Part shown: positions 41,033 through 50,587 of the stretch, piece after piece
How positions within the stretch are numbered: position 1 is the stretch's first letter
How the letters are laid out: every line of letters begins with the position of its first letter
NCBI GenBank assembly: GCA_964451325.1
Contig: CAYVHO010000007.1
Coordinates: 51,766 to 115,765, forward strand
Length of the DNA: 64,000 nt
From: JAADHI01 sp964451325
Lineage (GTDB): Bacteria > Nitrospirota > Nitrospiria > SBBL01 > JAADHI01
Reading direction: 5' to 3'
Made by a program: the position numbers and the translations under genes
The notes under the pieces: generated by a model
Databases searched by the model: none
Told to the model about the DNA's origin: nothing
What the model saw: only the letters and a program-made list of their open reading frames with translations

Positions 41033-44000
41033 ATGAAACGGACTTATATTTACCATACAATCTTTTTTATCCTTGCCTCTTTATTCAGTTTTGTCGTGAA
41101 TGTCCAGGCACAAGTGATTACGGATTACAGTGCACTCCCCCCATTTCTAGGGCCGGAAGTTCCACCGAATATTTTACTGCTTGTTGATAATTCTGGAAGC
41201 ATGAACCGCTGTGCATATGCCGATACGGGAGATCTCGCGTGCTCGGGTTCTGAAAACAGTCCTTCGACAGAGTATCTTGCGGCGACCGAATATTTTGGAT
41301 ATTTCCAAGAAGACAAATGTTACACCTATAGTTCAAGTACCTTCAATCCCAGTCTTAGTAATAAGCCTTGTACAAATGAATGGGACGGGAATTTTTTGAA
41401 TTGGGCCACAATGCGCCGTATTGATCTCACAAAATGGGTCATGACGGGAGGTCTTTGTAGTACACCTCGGACGGCCGCAAAAGTGTGTCCCCAAGTCAAA
41501 GGACAGGATCTGTTTGTGGGGGGTTGTTGTTATACTTTTTATAAAGAATTTGATCTGGCGGGTCTCGCTCCCACGGCCTATAACGGGACGCATTGTATTC
41601 GTGTTCGGGATGGAAATTTTTATGTGAATCATGCTGGTTGTGACGGTAATGGAGGGGATATCTTTGTCTTGGAGGTCGGCGGTGTGGTTAAACAGACAGG
41701 TGTGATTCAAGATATTGGAGACCGGGCGCGTTTTGGATTAATGCATTTTGATAATGATGGGAATGTCCATAATGGGGGTGAGGTTGTAAGTGATATCGGG
41801 GCCGATCAGCTCGACTTGGTCAATGCGGTTGAGGCTTTTACTGCGTCGACTTGGACCCCACTCTCCGAATCGCTTTACGAAGCGGCACGTTACTTTGCAC
41901 AAATCCCACCCGCGTTTGAGGCGGATGATTACAACGTGAATGTTAACAATGATCCCTATTGTTTTTCCGGCCTCACACCGCCCTCCGGAGAGACGGGATG
42001 TATCAATGCAACCCAGGGCCGATGGGTTGCCTGTTGTCAAAGTTATGTGCTTCTTTTTACCGATGGTGCAGCCACACAAGACACGGATATTCCGGCTGCC
42101 ATCCAAGACTATGCGCACGCTGCACAAGCGGGAAACCATGGGAATAGCACACATTGCGGGGCGGCTGCGGGTTGTACGGGGCATAGAACTACCGGTCATA
42201 ATACGGGTCATACACATGCACATGATGTTTCGCCAGGTCATCATAATTTGGTTGAGCATCATGACAACTGTTCGGCCTATTATGGCGGAATCTCAAATGA
42301 CTCCTGTGGCTCAAATGGATCGCACTATCTTGATGATGTTGCCTATTGGGCGCACACGGTCGATCTTCGACCTGCGGGTAGTATCACCGGGATTGGTGAT
42401 GCAGGGAATGCAAATGATCTTGAGGGTAAACAAAGTATTACGCTCTATCCCTTTTTTGCTTTTGGTTCAGGCGGACAGCTGATGAAAGATGCCGCCAAAC
42501 TGGGGGGCTTTGAGGATCATAATGGAGACGGTTTCCCCGGGCCAGATACCTCAGAATGGGATAAAGATAATGATGGCACGCCAGATACGTATTTCGAGTC
42601 GACCAATGCCTTCTCATTGCGGACGAATTTAGTCGCGGCGATTACTGCCATCTTACAGCGAAGCGCTTCGGGTACATCTGTATCGGTTTTAGCGAGCTCT
42701 TCCGGCGGCGAAGGTGCGGTCTATCAAGCGTATTTTTTTCCTTCTAAAGATGATGGTGAGGGAGGCGAAGTGGCCTGGCTTGGTTTTTTGCAGGGACTCT
42801 TTTTTGATGCCGAGGGGCAGCTCAGAGAAGATACGATTCAAGATGGTCGCCTCGTTCTAGCAGAGGACAAAATTGTTGAGACGTTTTTCGATTTGAATAC
42901 GCTTGAAACACGGGTGCGCCGATTTGACGTGGATGCTTCGGGAAATAAAACGTCCACATCGACGGTTATTGACCTTGATGAGCTCAAGCCGACTTGGGAG
43001 GCTGGGAAAATCTTGGCGAAACGAGATTTAGATACAGCACCCCGTCAGATCAAGACCTGGGTGGATTTAAATGCCGATGGCAGTGTTGATTCGGGTGAAT
43101 ATATTGATTTTTCAACAGGGAATGAAACGACACTTAGGCCTTATTTGAGGGCCGCGAGTTCGTCGGAAGGGAAGGACATTATTGATTTTATTCATGGTCG
43201 AGCCATTAGCAGCATGCGGCCGAGAGAGCTTGATGTGGATGGGGTAAAAAAAACCTGGCGCTTGGGCGATATTATTTATTCCAGTCCTGTTTCAGTGGGT
43301 GCACCGGCCGAAGGATATGACCTGAAATACGAAGATGCGAGTTTTACGTCCTTTTTCGATAAGTACAAAAATCGTCGTAATGTGGTTTATGTGGGTGCAA
43401 ATGACGGCATGCTTCATGCGTTTAATGGTGGGTTTTTCCATCCAGGAGATGACCCGTCCACACCTAAGAAGGAGCAAGGTTATTTCACGACAAATCCGAC
43501 AGGCAGTGGGGGGACGCCCTTGGGAGAAGAACTATGGTCTTTTATTCCGCAGGAGCTTCTACCTCATCTGAAGTGGTTGACAGGGACAGATTATGACAAA
43601 GGAAAACACGTCTACTTTGTTGATGGCAGCCCACGTATTGCCAGCCTTCAGATTTTTCCAGAGGAGCCAAGTTGTACCTCTATCGGGTGGTCGGATGCTT
43701 CCTGTATCCATCCCAAGGGTTGGGGCACAGTCTTGATTGGCAGTATGCGTCTGGGCGGTGGTTTGATTAAGGTTGATGTCGATGGAAATGGAAATGATAG
43801 TGGCAATGATATTGATGGCGATGGGAAAGGAGATGATCGCTTCCGTTCGGCTTATTTTGCACTGGATGTTACAGATCCGAATAACCCGGACCTTCTTTGG
43901 GTTTACACGGATAAAGATCTGGGGTTTACAAGTTCCTGGCCGGCAATCGCACGTTTTGATAAAGACACCTGGCATGCTGTCTTTGGTTCCGGGCCGCTTT

Positions 44001-45073
44001 CCTATCGGGGTCACAGAGATCCTGGCAGTGCCTTGAATAAGTTTGATTCAGGTGCAACAAGCCTTGGACAGATCTTTTCGATTGACCTTAAAACAGGGAA
44101 GGAGAAATATCAAGCAAATGTCGGGACCGAAACGCTGGCTTTTATGGGAGATCCCGCTATTTTTGATATGCCAAAAAACTATGTCACGGACTTGGTTTAT
44201 ATCGGGAAAAATTATGAAAGCGCGCCAGGAGTGTGGTCAGGCAAAGTGCATCGACTACTGACCTATGGTAGCAAAAATACAAGCAACTGGAAGATATCTG
44301 AGTTGTTTGATGTTCAGAAACCCGTCTTGGTGAAACCGACGGCTTCGATGGATGGGCAGGGGCGGTTCTGGGTTTATTTCGGATCAGGACGATTATTTAG
44401 TGCAGGGCCTGCGAGTGATCAAACGGATACGAGCACTCAGACCCTCTACGGAATGAAGGAGTCCTCCGCAAACGGGTGCTGGGACGTATCTGCCGCAAAC
44501 TGGAAGATCATCTGTCCTACGATTCTAGTCAGTGACCTTCTGAATTCGACAGGAATCGTGGTGAAAAAAGATGGGACCATCACGGGATGTTTGGCCTGTA
44601 CGAGTACACAGGATACGGTTAAAGAACTCATTTACGAAGTAATGAATGGACCTACTCCAAAAGCAGGGTGGTTTATTGATTTGACGAATGGAGAGCGTGT
44701 CCTGCACGAGTCATCCATTCTTGGAGGGATTTTGGCGGTGACAACACATACCCCCGGCGTTGAAGTTTGTGTTCCCCAGGGAACCAATGCCATCTTTGCC
44801 GTCAATTTTGAAACGGGAGTGGCCTTTCCAAGTATCAATGCGGTGACAGGCAATGTTGTGGGTGTCTTGGGTCTTGAGCCAGACAATGTGACTGTGACAC
44901 GAAGGAGGGCGCTTGGACAGGGTGTTGCTTCGAAGGTCAATGTTGTGGTGAGTGATAGCACTGTGACTGCATTTGTGCAGAGCAGTACCGGAGAGATCAT
45001 TCAGATTAAGGACCTTGCACTTCAGTATGATATTCGTCAAGGGACACGCATTTTTCAAGAAAAATCTGAATAG
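41033..45073 (+). CDS. pilY1: PilY1, pilus-tip adhesin with a histidine-rich insert
   Basis: The 1346-residue exported protein has a signal peptide, an N-terminal VWA-like domain with MIDAS motif LLLVDNSGSM (about residues 48-57), and a C-terminal beta-propeller (from about 730: DIIYSSPVSVGAP, NVVYVGANDGMLHAFNGG) typical of PilY1. Calcium-binding Asp loops are present at about 913 (DVDGNGNDSGNDIDGDGKGDD) and about 495-518. An unusual His/Cys-rich stretch at about residues 367-410 contains GHNTGHTHAHDVSPGHH within the VWA region. It acts at the pilus tip and controls retraction and adhesion. A strong terminator follows. Confidence 0.93.
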   Translation: MKRTYIYHTIFFILASLFSFVVNVQAQVITDYSALPPFLGPEVPPNILLLVDNSGSMNRCAYADTGDLACSGSENSPSTEYLAATEYFGYFQEDKCYTYSSSTFNPSLSNKPCTNEWDGNFLNWATMRRIDLTKWVMTGGLCSTPRTAAKVCPQVKGQDLFVGGCCYTFYKEFDLAGLAPTAYNGTHCIRVRDGNFYVNHAGCDGNGGDIFVLEVGGVVKQTGVIQDIGDRARFGLMHFDNDGNVHNGGEVVSDIGADQLDLVNAVEAFTASTWTPLSESLYEAARYFAQIPPAFEADDYNVNVNNDPYCFSGLTPPSGETGCINATQGRWVACCQSYVLLFTDGAATQDTDIPAAIQDYAHAAQAGNHGNSTHCGAAAGCTGHRTTGHNTGHTHAHDVSPGHHNLVEHHDNCSAYYGGISNDSCGSNGSHYLDDVAYWAHTVDLRPAGSITGIGDAGNANDLEGKQSITLYPFFAFGSGGQLMKDAAKLGGFEDHNGDGFPGPDTSEWDKDNDGTPDTYFESTNAFSLRTNLVAAITAILQRSASGTSVSVLASSSGGEGAVYQAYFFPSKDDGEGGEVAWLGFLQGLFFDAEGQLREDTIQDGRLVLAEDKIVETFFDLNTLETRVRRFDVDASGNKTSTSTVIDLDELKPTWEAGKILAKRDLDTAPRQIKTWVDLNADGSVDSGEYIDFSTGNETTLRPYLRAASSSEGKDIIDFIHGRAISSMRPRELDVDGVKKTWRLGDIIYSSPVSVGAPAEGYDLKYEDASFTSFFDKYKNRRNVVYVGANDGMLHAFNGGFFHPGDDPSTPKKEQGYFTTNPTGSGGTPLGEELWSFIPQELLPHLKWLTGTDYDKGKHVYFVDGSPRIASLQIFPEEPSCTSIGWSDASCIHPKGWGTVLIGSMRLGGGLIKVDVDGNGNDSGNDIDGDGKGDDRFRSAYFALDVTDPNNPDLLWVYTDKDLGFTSSWPAIARFDKDTWHAVFGSGPLSYRGHRDPGSALNKFDSGATSLGQIFSIDLKTGKEKYQANVGTETLAFMGDPAIFDMPKNYVTDLVYIGKNYESAPGVWSGKVHRLLTYGSKNTSNWKISELFDVQKPVLVKPTASMDGQGRFWVYFGSGRLFSAGPASDQTDTSTQTLYGMKESSANGCWDVSAANWKIICPTILVSDLLNSTGIVVKKDGTITGCLACTSTQDTVKELIYEVMNGPTPKAGWFIDLTNGERVLHESSILGGILAVTTHTPGVEVCVPQGTNAIFAVNFETGVAFPSINAVTGNVVGVLGLEPDNVTVTRRRALGQGVASKVNVVVSDSTVTAFVQSSTGEIIQIKDLALQYDIRQGTRIFQEKSE

Positions 45074-45082
45074 ACCGAAGCC

Positions 45083-45123
45083 AAGCACCTTAGCAAATCG
45101 AAAGATCGCTAAGGTGCTTTTTT
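45083..45123 (+). terminator. Intrinsic terminator after pilY1
   Basis: AAGCACCTTAGC (45083-45094) pairs perfectly with GCTAAGGTGCTT (45108-45119) around a 13-base loop, followed by a run of T. It ends the pilus transcript. Confidence 0.9.
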
Positions 45124-45179
45124 GTCTTTCTTCGATCATTGTCTTGTTTGCATCGTGCATTCCCGGAGGATAAAATAAA

Positions 45180-46118
45180 ATGAAGACTTGGCAGGTTTTT
45201 GCGTCGATTGGATGCTTGGCATTAACTTATTTTGCCTTGAGTGGTGGTCTCCTTTCTGGGGATGAGGCGGGGATTTTTCTTGCGCGTTCGAGTGACCCGA
45301 AAAATCAGCCCCCTCAGTTGTCTAAAGTGGCCATTTTCCCTCCGATGCCAAACCGCCAATCAACCCTCGTGGTTCATGCGGAAGTGAAGGATGTGAACCA
45401 GGATGAGATGACCTACCAATACCGCTGGCTCGTAAATCAAAATATCGTGAGTGAAGCAGACTATCTTCCTTTGATCCGATTTAAGCCAGGGGATCAGGTC
45501 TCTGTTGAAGTCACGCCTTTTGATGGAAAGACGATGGGTGTGGCCGTAAAAGCGCCCTCCGTTAATATTGGAAATAACGCGCCCAAGATATCAGACCTTC
45601 ATCTTACGATGCGTCAGGATGATCGCGGTTCGGCCATTTTTGCCACAGCGGAGGGTTTTGATTTAGATGGGGATAAAATTCACTATGTTTATGAATGGCG
45701 AATCAATGGGGAGTCTGTGAGTGGGAATGACATGGCACGTCTTGATGCAGCTCTGTATCGTGATCAAGACAAGATTGTATTGATGGTGACGCCAAAGGAT
45801 GATTTTTCGCAGGGGATGCCCAAGATTGCTGCAATGCGTGTGGTGAATAATTTTAGACCTCGAATTACCTCTCAGCCTCCCTCTGATGTGACCAATGGAA
45901 TCTATTCTTATCAAATCCTCTCCGAAGATTTGGATCAAGACGCTTTATCCTATTCCTTAACAAAAGGACCTGCGGGCATGACGCTTCATGCTGACTCGGG
46001 TTTGTTGACCTGGAAAGTTGTTCCTGTGTCAAAGGAGGAAGCAGAGGTGATGATTCAAGTTGTTGATGGAAGAGGGGGTCAGGATCAACAACAGTTTACA
46101 ATTCAGGCAGTCCAATAA
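45180..46118 (+). CDS. Exported Ig/cadherin-like repeat protein
   Basis: The 312-residue protein has an N-terminal membrane segment (VFASIGCLALTYFALSGGLL) and three related beta domains. The first two open with NQPPQLSKVAIFPPMP and NNAPKISDLHLTMR and have YQYRWLVN / YVYEWRING strands; the third reads ITSQPPSDVTNGIYSYQILSEDLDQDALSYSLTKGPAGM, a putative Ig or dystroglycan-cadherin type. Asp-rich turns suggest calcium binding. It follows the pilY1 terminator with its own GGAGG site; a role at the cell surface with the pilus is plausible but unproven. Confidence 0.72.
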   Translation: MKTWQVFASIGCLALTYFALSGGLLSGDEAGIFLARSSDPKNQPPQLSKVAIFPPMPNRQSTLVVHAEVKDVNQDEMTYQYRWLVNQNIVSEADYLPLIRFKPGDQVSVEVTPFDGKTMGVAVKAPSVNIGNNAPKISDLHLTMRQDDRGSAIFATAEGFDLDGDKIHYVYEWRINGESVSGNDMARLDAALYRDQDKIVLMVTPKDDFSQGMPKIAAMRVVNNFRPRITSQPPSDVTNGIYSYQILSEDLDQDALSYSLTKGPAGMTLHADSGLLTWKVVPVSKEEAEVMIQVVDGRGGQDQQQFTIQAVQ

Positions 46119-46186
46119 AGTCACGGTCAATACGGGTTTGACTGCATGACTTAAGCGTTTTCCTTCGTTGAAGCAGGACCTCAAGT

Positions 46187-48526
46187 GTGATATACAGCCT
46201 TGATATGAAGCGGCTGAGTCATAAATCGAGAAGAAGAAAGAAACGGAGCTCCAATCGTGTTTTCCGTTTCTTTCTTCTCCTTATGTTTTCAATCCTAACT
46301 TTCTTTTCAGTCACCCTTTTTTATCTTGATGGTGTGGTGCTTAAAAAGTTTGAAGGACAGCGCTGGAAGCTGCCTTCAAAAATTTATGCGGCGCCTTTAA
46401 AACTCTCACCGGGGCTTGATCTTAAAAAAGCCGCGTTTGTTTCACGTCTGGTCCGTCTCTCCTATCGCCGCGTTTCCCAGCCTGTGCAGCATCCGGGCGA
46501 ATTTTATCAGACCAAAGACGAGATTCAGCTTTACCTCAGGGCTTTTACTTACCCCAATGATGTTCAAGTTGCCCGTCCGCTTCGTATTTCAATTTCGAAT
46601 GAAAATCGGATTGAGCGGATTGAGAATATGAATAACCAGCGTGAGCAAGCAGATGCCCTTGTTGAACCCGAGGTTATTGGTGGTTTTTATGAAGCTGAAT
46701 GGGAAGAGCGTCGCCTGATCCGTCTTTCGGAAGTCCCCCAGGTCTTGATTGATGCGGTGGTGGTGACGGAAGACCGCCGGTTTTTTGAGCATCCGGGAAT
46801 CAATTTAAAAAGTATCCTCCGAGCCGCCTGGGTGAATCTCCAGGCAGGAAAAATTGTTCAAGGTGGCAGTACGCTCACACAACAATTGGTGAAGAATTTC
46901 TATCTGGACAGTGAGCGTACTTTAGACAGAAAAGTACGTGAGGCCTTGATGGCCCTCTTACTTGAGCGACGTTATGATAAAGATGAGATTCTGGAGGCCT
47001 ATTTTAATGAGATCTATCTGGGCCAAAACGGCATCATGGGGATTTATGGTGTGGGGCAGGGGGCCTGGTTTTATTTTGAAAAAACAGTGGCGGACTTAAC
47101 GCTGGGTGAAGCCGCGCTTTTGGCAGGCATGATTCGTTCCCCGAATATCTTTTCTCCGATTAAGGACGTACATAAGGCCATCCGACGTCGAAATCTTGTT
47201 TTAGAAGTTTTGTTTTCTGAAGGGAAAATCACTTTATCAGAATATCTTGCCGCGCGAGAAGAAAAGGTCATTGCAAAAAAGGTGAAACAACGTCTCAATA
47301 CCGCGCCCTATTTTACAGATGAGATTCGGCGACAGATGGCGGATCTTTATCCACCGCGTGTGCTTAATTCGGGTGGATTACAGATTTTTACCACCTTAGA
47401 TGCGGAAAGACAGCGGATTGCAGAAAAAGCCTTACGTCAGGGTTTGCAAACATTGGAGGCAAGTGATCCCAGATTGAGACGCAGTGATCCGGGTAAGGCT
47501 TTGCAGGGAGCGCTTGTTTCTCTTGATCCCAAAACCGGCGCTGTTTTGGCGATGGTGGGGGGACGGAATTATCGCAGCAGTCAGTTTAATCGGGTGACGG
47601 ACGCAAAACGTCAGCCCGGTTCACTTTTCAAACCCATCGTCTATTTGACGGCTTTTGAGCAGGCCGCGAATGGCGGTGCACCCTATACCCCCATTAGTGA
47701 GATTGATGATACACCCGTTACCATCCCTGTTGGCGGAAAAGAATGGTCTCCAGAAAATTATGATCACAGTTATTTGGGGTCTATTACGCTGAGGGCTGCT
47801 TTGGAGGGTTCGCGCAACACGGCGACCGTACGGCTTTCCCAGGCGCTTGGTATGGATGCTGTTGTGGAAATGGCTCAAGATATCGGTATTACAAGCCCAA
47901 TGAAGTCTGTGCCTTCATTGGCTCTGGGTAGCGTCGAGGTTTCGCCACTTGAAATGGGCATTGCCTACAGCACCTTGGCGGACGGCGGTGTCTTTCATCC
48001 TGCGACTTTTTTGTCTGGTATGATCGATCCGAGTGGGCTTTCTCTCGCACGTGAAGAAGGAAGGATTCATGCTCAGCGTGTGGTTTCGGAAGAAGCGGCT
48101 TATCTGGTGACACACCTCATGGAAGGGGTGATTGATTCAGGCACGGGGCAAGGTGTGCGGCGACTGGGTTTTGCGCTTCCTGCTGCGGGAAAGACGGGGA
48201 CAACAAGCCAGTTGCGTGATGCTTGGTTTGTGGGTTATACCCCGGACTTGGTCACGGTGGTCTGGGTGGGCTTTGATAAAAGCCAAGGGGGACATTTAAC
48301 GGGGGCATCTTCGGCATTGCCCATTTGGACCGATTTTATGAAAAAGGCAAGTTTCTCAGAGGCCCGTGATTTTGAGGTGCCTTCGGGTATTGTTTTTAAA
48401 AAAGTGAATGCCAAGGGGGTGGTTTGTGAAAGAAACGGTGTCGAAGAAGCCTTTATTTCTGGGACTGAACCCACCAAAACCTGTGAAAGAGGGATTCTGA
48501 AATGGTTAAAACGGCTCTTTTCTTAA
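46187..48526 (+). CDS. mrcB: Bifunctional penicillin-binding protein 1B type
   Basis: The 779-residue enzyme polymerises and cross-links peptidoglycan at the inner membrane. It has one N-terminal membrane helix (FRFFLLLMFSILTFFSVTLFY), a UB2H-like domain (SKIYAAPLKLSPGL to about residue 150), a GT51 glycosyltransferase domain with VVTEDRRFFEHPGIN (catalytic Glu about 193) and GGSTLTQQLVKNFYL, and a transpeptidase domain with GSLFKP (Ser about 479), SRNT and KTGTT (about 668). The start may be the GTG at 46187 or the ATG at 46205. Confidence 0.93.
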   Translation: MIYSLDMKRLSHKSRRRKKRSSNRVFRFFLLLMFSILTFFSVTLFYLDGVVLKKFEGQRWKLPSKIYAAPLKLSPGLDLKKAAFVSRLVRLSYRRVSQPVQHPGEFYQTKDEIQLYLRAFTYPNDVQVARPLRISISNENRIERIENMNNQREQADALVEPEVIGGFYEAEWEERRLIRLSEVPQVLIDAVVVTEDRRFFEHPGINLKSILRAAWVNLQAGKIVQGGSTLTQQLVKNFYLDSERTLDRKVREALMALLLERRYDKDEILEAYFNEIYLGQNGIMGIYGVGQGAWFYFEKTVADLTLGEAALLAGMIRSPNIFSPIKDVHKAIRRRNLVLEVLFSEGKITLSEYLAAREEKVIAKKVKQRLNTAPYFTDEIRRQMADLYPPRVLNSGGLQIFTTLDAERQRIAEKALRQGLQTLEASDPRLRRSDPGKALQGALVSLDPKTGAVLAMVGGRNYRSSQFNRVTDAKRQPGSLFKPIVYLTAFEQAANGGAPYTPISEIDDTPVTIPVGGKEWSPENYDHSYLGSITLRAALEGSRNTATVRLSQALGMDAVVEMAQDIGITSPMKSVPSLALGSVEVSPLEMGIAYSTLADGGVFHPATFLSGMIDPSGLSLAREEGRIHAQRVVSEEAAYLVTHLMEGVIDSGTGQGVRRLGFALPAAGKTGTTSQLRDAWFVGYTPDLVTVVWVGFDKSQGGHLTGASSALPIWTDFMKKASFSEARDFEVPSGIVFKKVNAKGVVCERNGVEEAFISGTEPTKTCERGILKWLKRLFS

Positions 48527-49692
48527 TGAAAAAATGGGGTCTTCCTTCAGGTAATGGCGTTGTGTTGTTGATGATGACTTTGTTTTTTACGGGATGTGAG
48601 TCCTCGTCTTCTACAAACAGCGAAGTGTTGCAGGAAGAAATCCGTATCGGTGTTGCAGGACCTATGACAGGAGATCAGAGCAAATTAGGAGGAGATCTGG
48701 AACGCGGTGCACGTCTTGCCGTGGAAGAATGGAATGCACGTGGTGGGATTTCGGGTAAAACGGTTATTCTTGAGGTCGGAGATGACCAGCGTGATCCCAA
48801 ACAAGCGGTCTCGGTTGCAAATAAGATGGTTAATTTGGGAATCGTGGGCATGATCGGGCATTACAACTCCAGTGCGTCGATTCCGGCTTCCTCTGTTTAT
48901 CATGATGCAGGGATTCCGATGATCACACCGGCCTCAACAAATCCACGATTGACCGAACAAGGTTATAACAATGTGTTTCGAGTGGTGGGTCGTGACGACC
49001 AACAGGGCAGTGTTGCTGCAAAATTTATTGTGACGCAGCTGAAAGCCAAGCGTGTTGCGATTCTCCATGATAAGACGACTTATGGTCAGGGTCTTGCTGA
49101 TGAGTTGCGTAAAAGTTTGGCGCAATACAAAGCCAGTGGGCTTGAGCTTGTGTCTTTTGATGGATTGACACAGGGCGACAAGGATTTTCGTGGCATTCTC
49201 ACGCGTTTGAAAGAGAAAAATCTGGATCTTTATTTTTTTGGCGGCATGTTCCCTGAGGGGGGACTCTTGGTGAGACAGGCAAAAGAGGTGGGTTTGAATG
49301 TTCCTATGATGAGCGGAGACGGGGTCATTGATCCTAAATTCATCGAAATTGCTGGCACCGCCGCCGAAGGGACTTATTTGACCTTCACCCCCGATACTGA
49401 AAAACTGCCCCAGGCTGCAGCATTTTTAAAAAAATATCGGGCGAAGTATGGCAAAGACCTCGCACCCTACGCCATTTATGCTTATGACGCGATGAACATT
49501 CTTTTGACCGCGCTTTCCGAGACAAAAGGTGAGAACAAACTAAAGCTGATTGAGCATATTCGAGGGATGAAATATCAGGGCGCTTTGGGTTCACTTGCCT
49601 TTGATGAAAAGGGGGATGTTACTGAATCGCCCTATATCGTTTGGATGACAAAAAAAGAAGGGTTTGAAGCCTACTGGACGCCCCCTGAATAA
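48502..49692 (+). CDS. Leu/Ile/Val-type periplasmic binding lipoprotein
   Basis: The protein has a lipoprotein signal ending MTLFFTGCESS (lipid-modified Cys) and a periplasmic-binding-protein type 1 fold: IRIGVAGPMTGDQSKLGGDLERGARLAVEEWNARGG, VVGMIGHYNSSASIPASSVYHDAGIPMITPASTNP, AILHDKTTYGQGLADELRK. It would bind a branched-chain amino acid or related ligand. The usual permease and ATPase genes do not follow, so it may be an orphan sensor or have a distant transporter. It overlaps the PBP gene by 25 bases from 48502; an ATG at 48526 in a TAATG junction is an alternative start. Confidence 0.88.
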   Translation: MVKTALFLMKKWGLPSGNGVVLLMMTLFFTGCESSSSTNSEVLQEEIRIGVAGPMTGDQSKLGGDLERGARLAVEEWNARGGISGKTVILEVGDDQRDPKQAVSVANKMVNLGIVGMIGHYNSSASIPASSVYHDAGIPMITPASTNPRLTEQGYNNVFRVVGRDDQQGSVAAKFIVTQLKAKRVAILHDKTTYGQGLADELRKSLAQYKASGLELVSFDGLTQGDKDFRGILTRLKEKNLDLYFFGGMFPEGGLLVRQAKEVGLNVPMMSGDGVIDPKFIEIAGTAAEGTYLTFTPDTEKLPQAAAFLKKYRAKYGKDLAPYAIYAYDAMNILLTALSETKGENKLKLIEHIRGMKYQGALGSLAFDEKGDVTESPYIVWMTKKEGFEAYWTPPE

Positions 49693-49760
49693 GAGCTTCC
49701 TCAAATCATTCTGACTACGTAGCTATTTTATTCACAGTAAACAAGGAAAGTGAAGCTGGA

Positions 49761-49803
49761 TTCAGGAAAGGATTCTTAGGCCCTTTCCTGAACGGGCCTA
49801 AGA
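49761..49803. promoter_or_regulatory. Two overlapping, mutually exclusive hairpins at the 3' end of the histone gene
   Basis: Hairpin A pairs TTCAGGAAAGG (49761-49771) with CCTTTCCTGAA (49782-49792). Hairpin B pairs TCTTAGGCCC (49774-49783) with GGGCCTAAGA (49794-49803). They share bases, so only one can form. Hairpin B covers the stop codon of the minus-strand histone gene. No T-run follows on either strand. Confidence 0.5.
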
Positions 49804-49980
49804 GAGGTCACGTGCCTTGACGGTTTTGCGTTTTCCAGCTTTTGCTTTTTCAATGGCTTCATTGCAAAGTCCTTCGACCGATTGGCTTAAGGCGTCTATA
49901 AATTCTTTTGATGTATTAAATTGCGCTTTTTCTTGAATGTATTTTTTTACTTTTGAACTAACGATCAAAATCTCAGCCAT
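49798..49980 (-). CDS. Bacterial histone-fold protein (Bd0055-like)
   Basis: From the ATG at 49980 (GGAGG at six bases) the product is 60 residues: MAEILIVSSKVKKYI, NTSKEFIDALSQSVEGLCNEAIEKA and KRKTVKARDL. The three helices with the R/K-x-T-V-x-x-R-D end are the histone fold, and the order and length match the Bdellovibrio histone Bd0055 family known to bind DNA. An ATG at 49992 would add four residues before the ribosome site. It lies alone on the minus strand. The identification rests on motif memory, not a search. Confidence 0.8.
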   Translation of the reverse strand: MAEILIVSSKVKKYIQEKAQFNTSKEFIDALSQSVEGLCNEAIEKAKAGKRKTVKARDLS

Positions 49981-50094
49981 GTGTTCCTCCATATTATTTC
50001 TATTGTCGATTGCTCGTATGACCGGGAGACAGTCTATGTCAATCCAGAGAATAAAGGCAAGGGAAATTAGCCCCCCTTTGCGGAAGAAAAACCG

Positions 50095-50574
50095 ATGAGT
50101 TGGACGCCGCCTGCCTTAAGTACAACACGCTTGGATTTGTTGGCTTTAAGTGGTGAGCCGCCGGAGCACTTAAACAGTCAGAAGAGTGCCTTCCAGGGTT
50201 TGTCGGGATTACCCAGCAATTGGACGATTTTTTTGAAGGGCAGTGAAGAGGGGATTGGCAGTATCGGGTTTATCCGATGGGAGCGTGATATGGCTTTGGC
50301 GGAGCTTGGGTTTATTTTGAAACATTCGGAGCGAAGAAGAGGATACATGGGTGAAGCCTGTCGTGTGGTGATTGCTTTTGGTTTCAGTCATATGGCTTTA
50401 AAAACTGTGGAAGGCCGTTCCATGCTGAACAATGTTGCTTCTAGGGGACTATTGAAAAAAATCGGTATGAAAAAGACAGGGTGTGTATCCGCGCGTCTTT
50501 CTCAGAAAGGGGCCTGTGTCGAACTGGAGGTCTATCGTCTTGAGGTGTCGGCTCTCTCTGAGTCTCCTTCTTAA
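50095..50574 (+). CDS. GNAT acetyltransferase (RimJ/RimL-like)
   Basis: The 159-residue protein follows the RimJ/RimL pattern: TTRLDLLALSGEPPEHL at the start, IGSIGFIRWERDMALAELGFILKHSERRRGYMGEACRVVIAFGF (acetyl-CoA loop R-R-x-G-Y-M-G-E-A) and NVASRGLLKKIGMKKTG. These enzymes acetylate ribosomal-protein N-termini or small substrates; the target here is unknown. It converges with thiD, leaving 13 bases between the stops. Confidence 0.83.
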   Translation: MSWTPPALSTTRLDLLALSGEPPEHLNSQKSAFQGLSGLPSNWTIFLKGSEEGIGSIGFIRWERDMALAELGFILKHSERRRGYMGEACRVVIAFGFSHMALKTVEGRSMLNNVASRGLLKKIGMKKTGCVSARLSQKGACVELEVYRLEVSALSESPS

Positions 50575-50587
50575 CGGTGTCATGAGA

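Noticed and set aside
45124..45173. A short lipoprotein-like sequence (LFASCIPGG) after pilY1
   Set aside because: Its frame has to run through the pilY1 end and the strong terminator hairpin, and it has no start or ribosome site of its own after the terminator.
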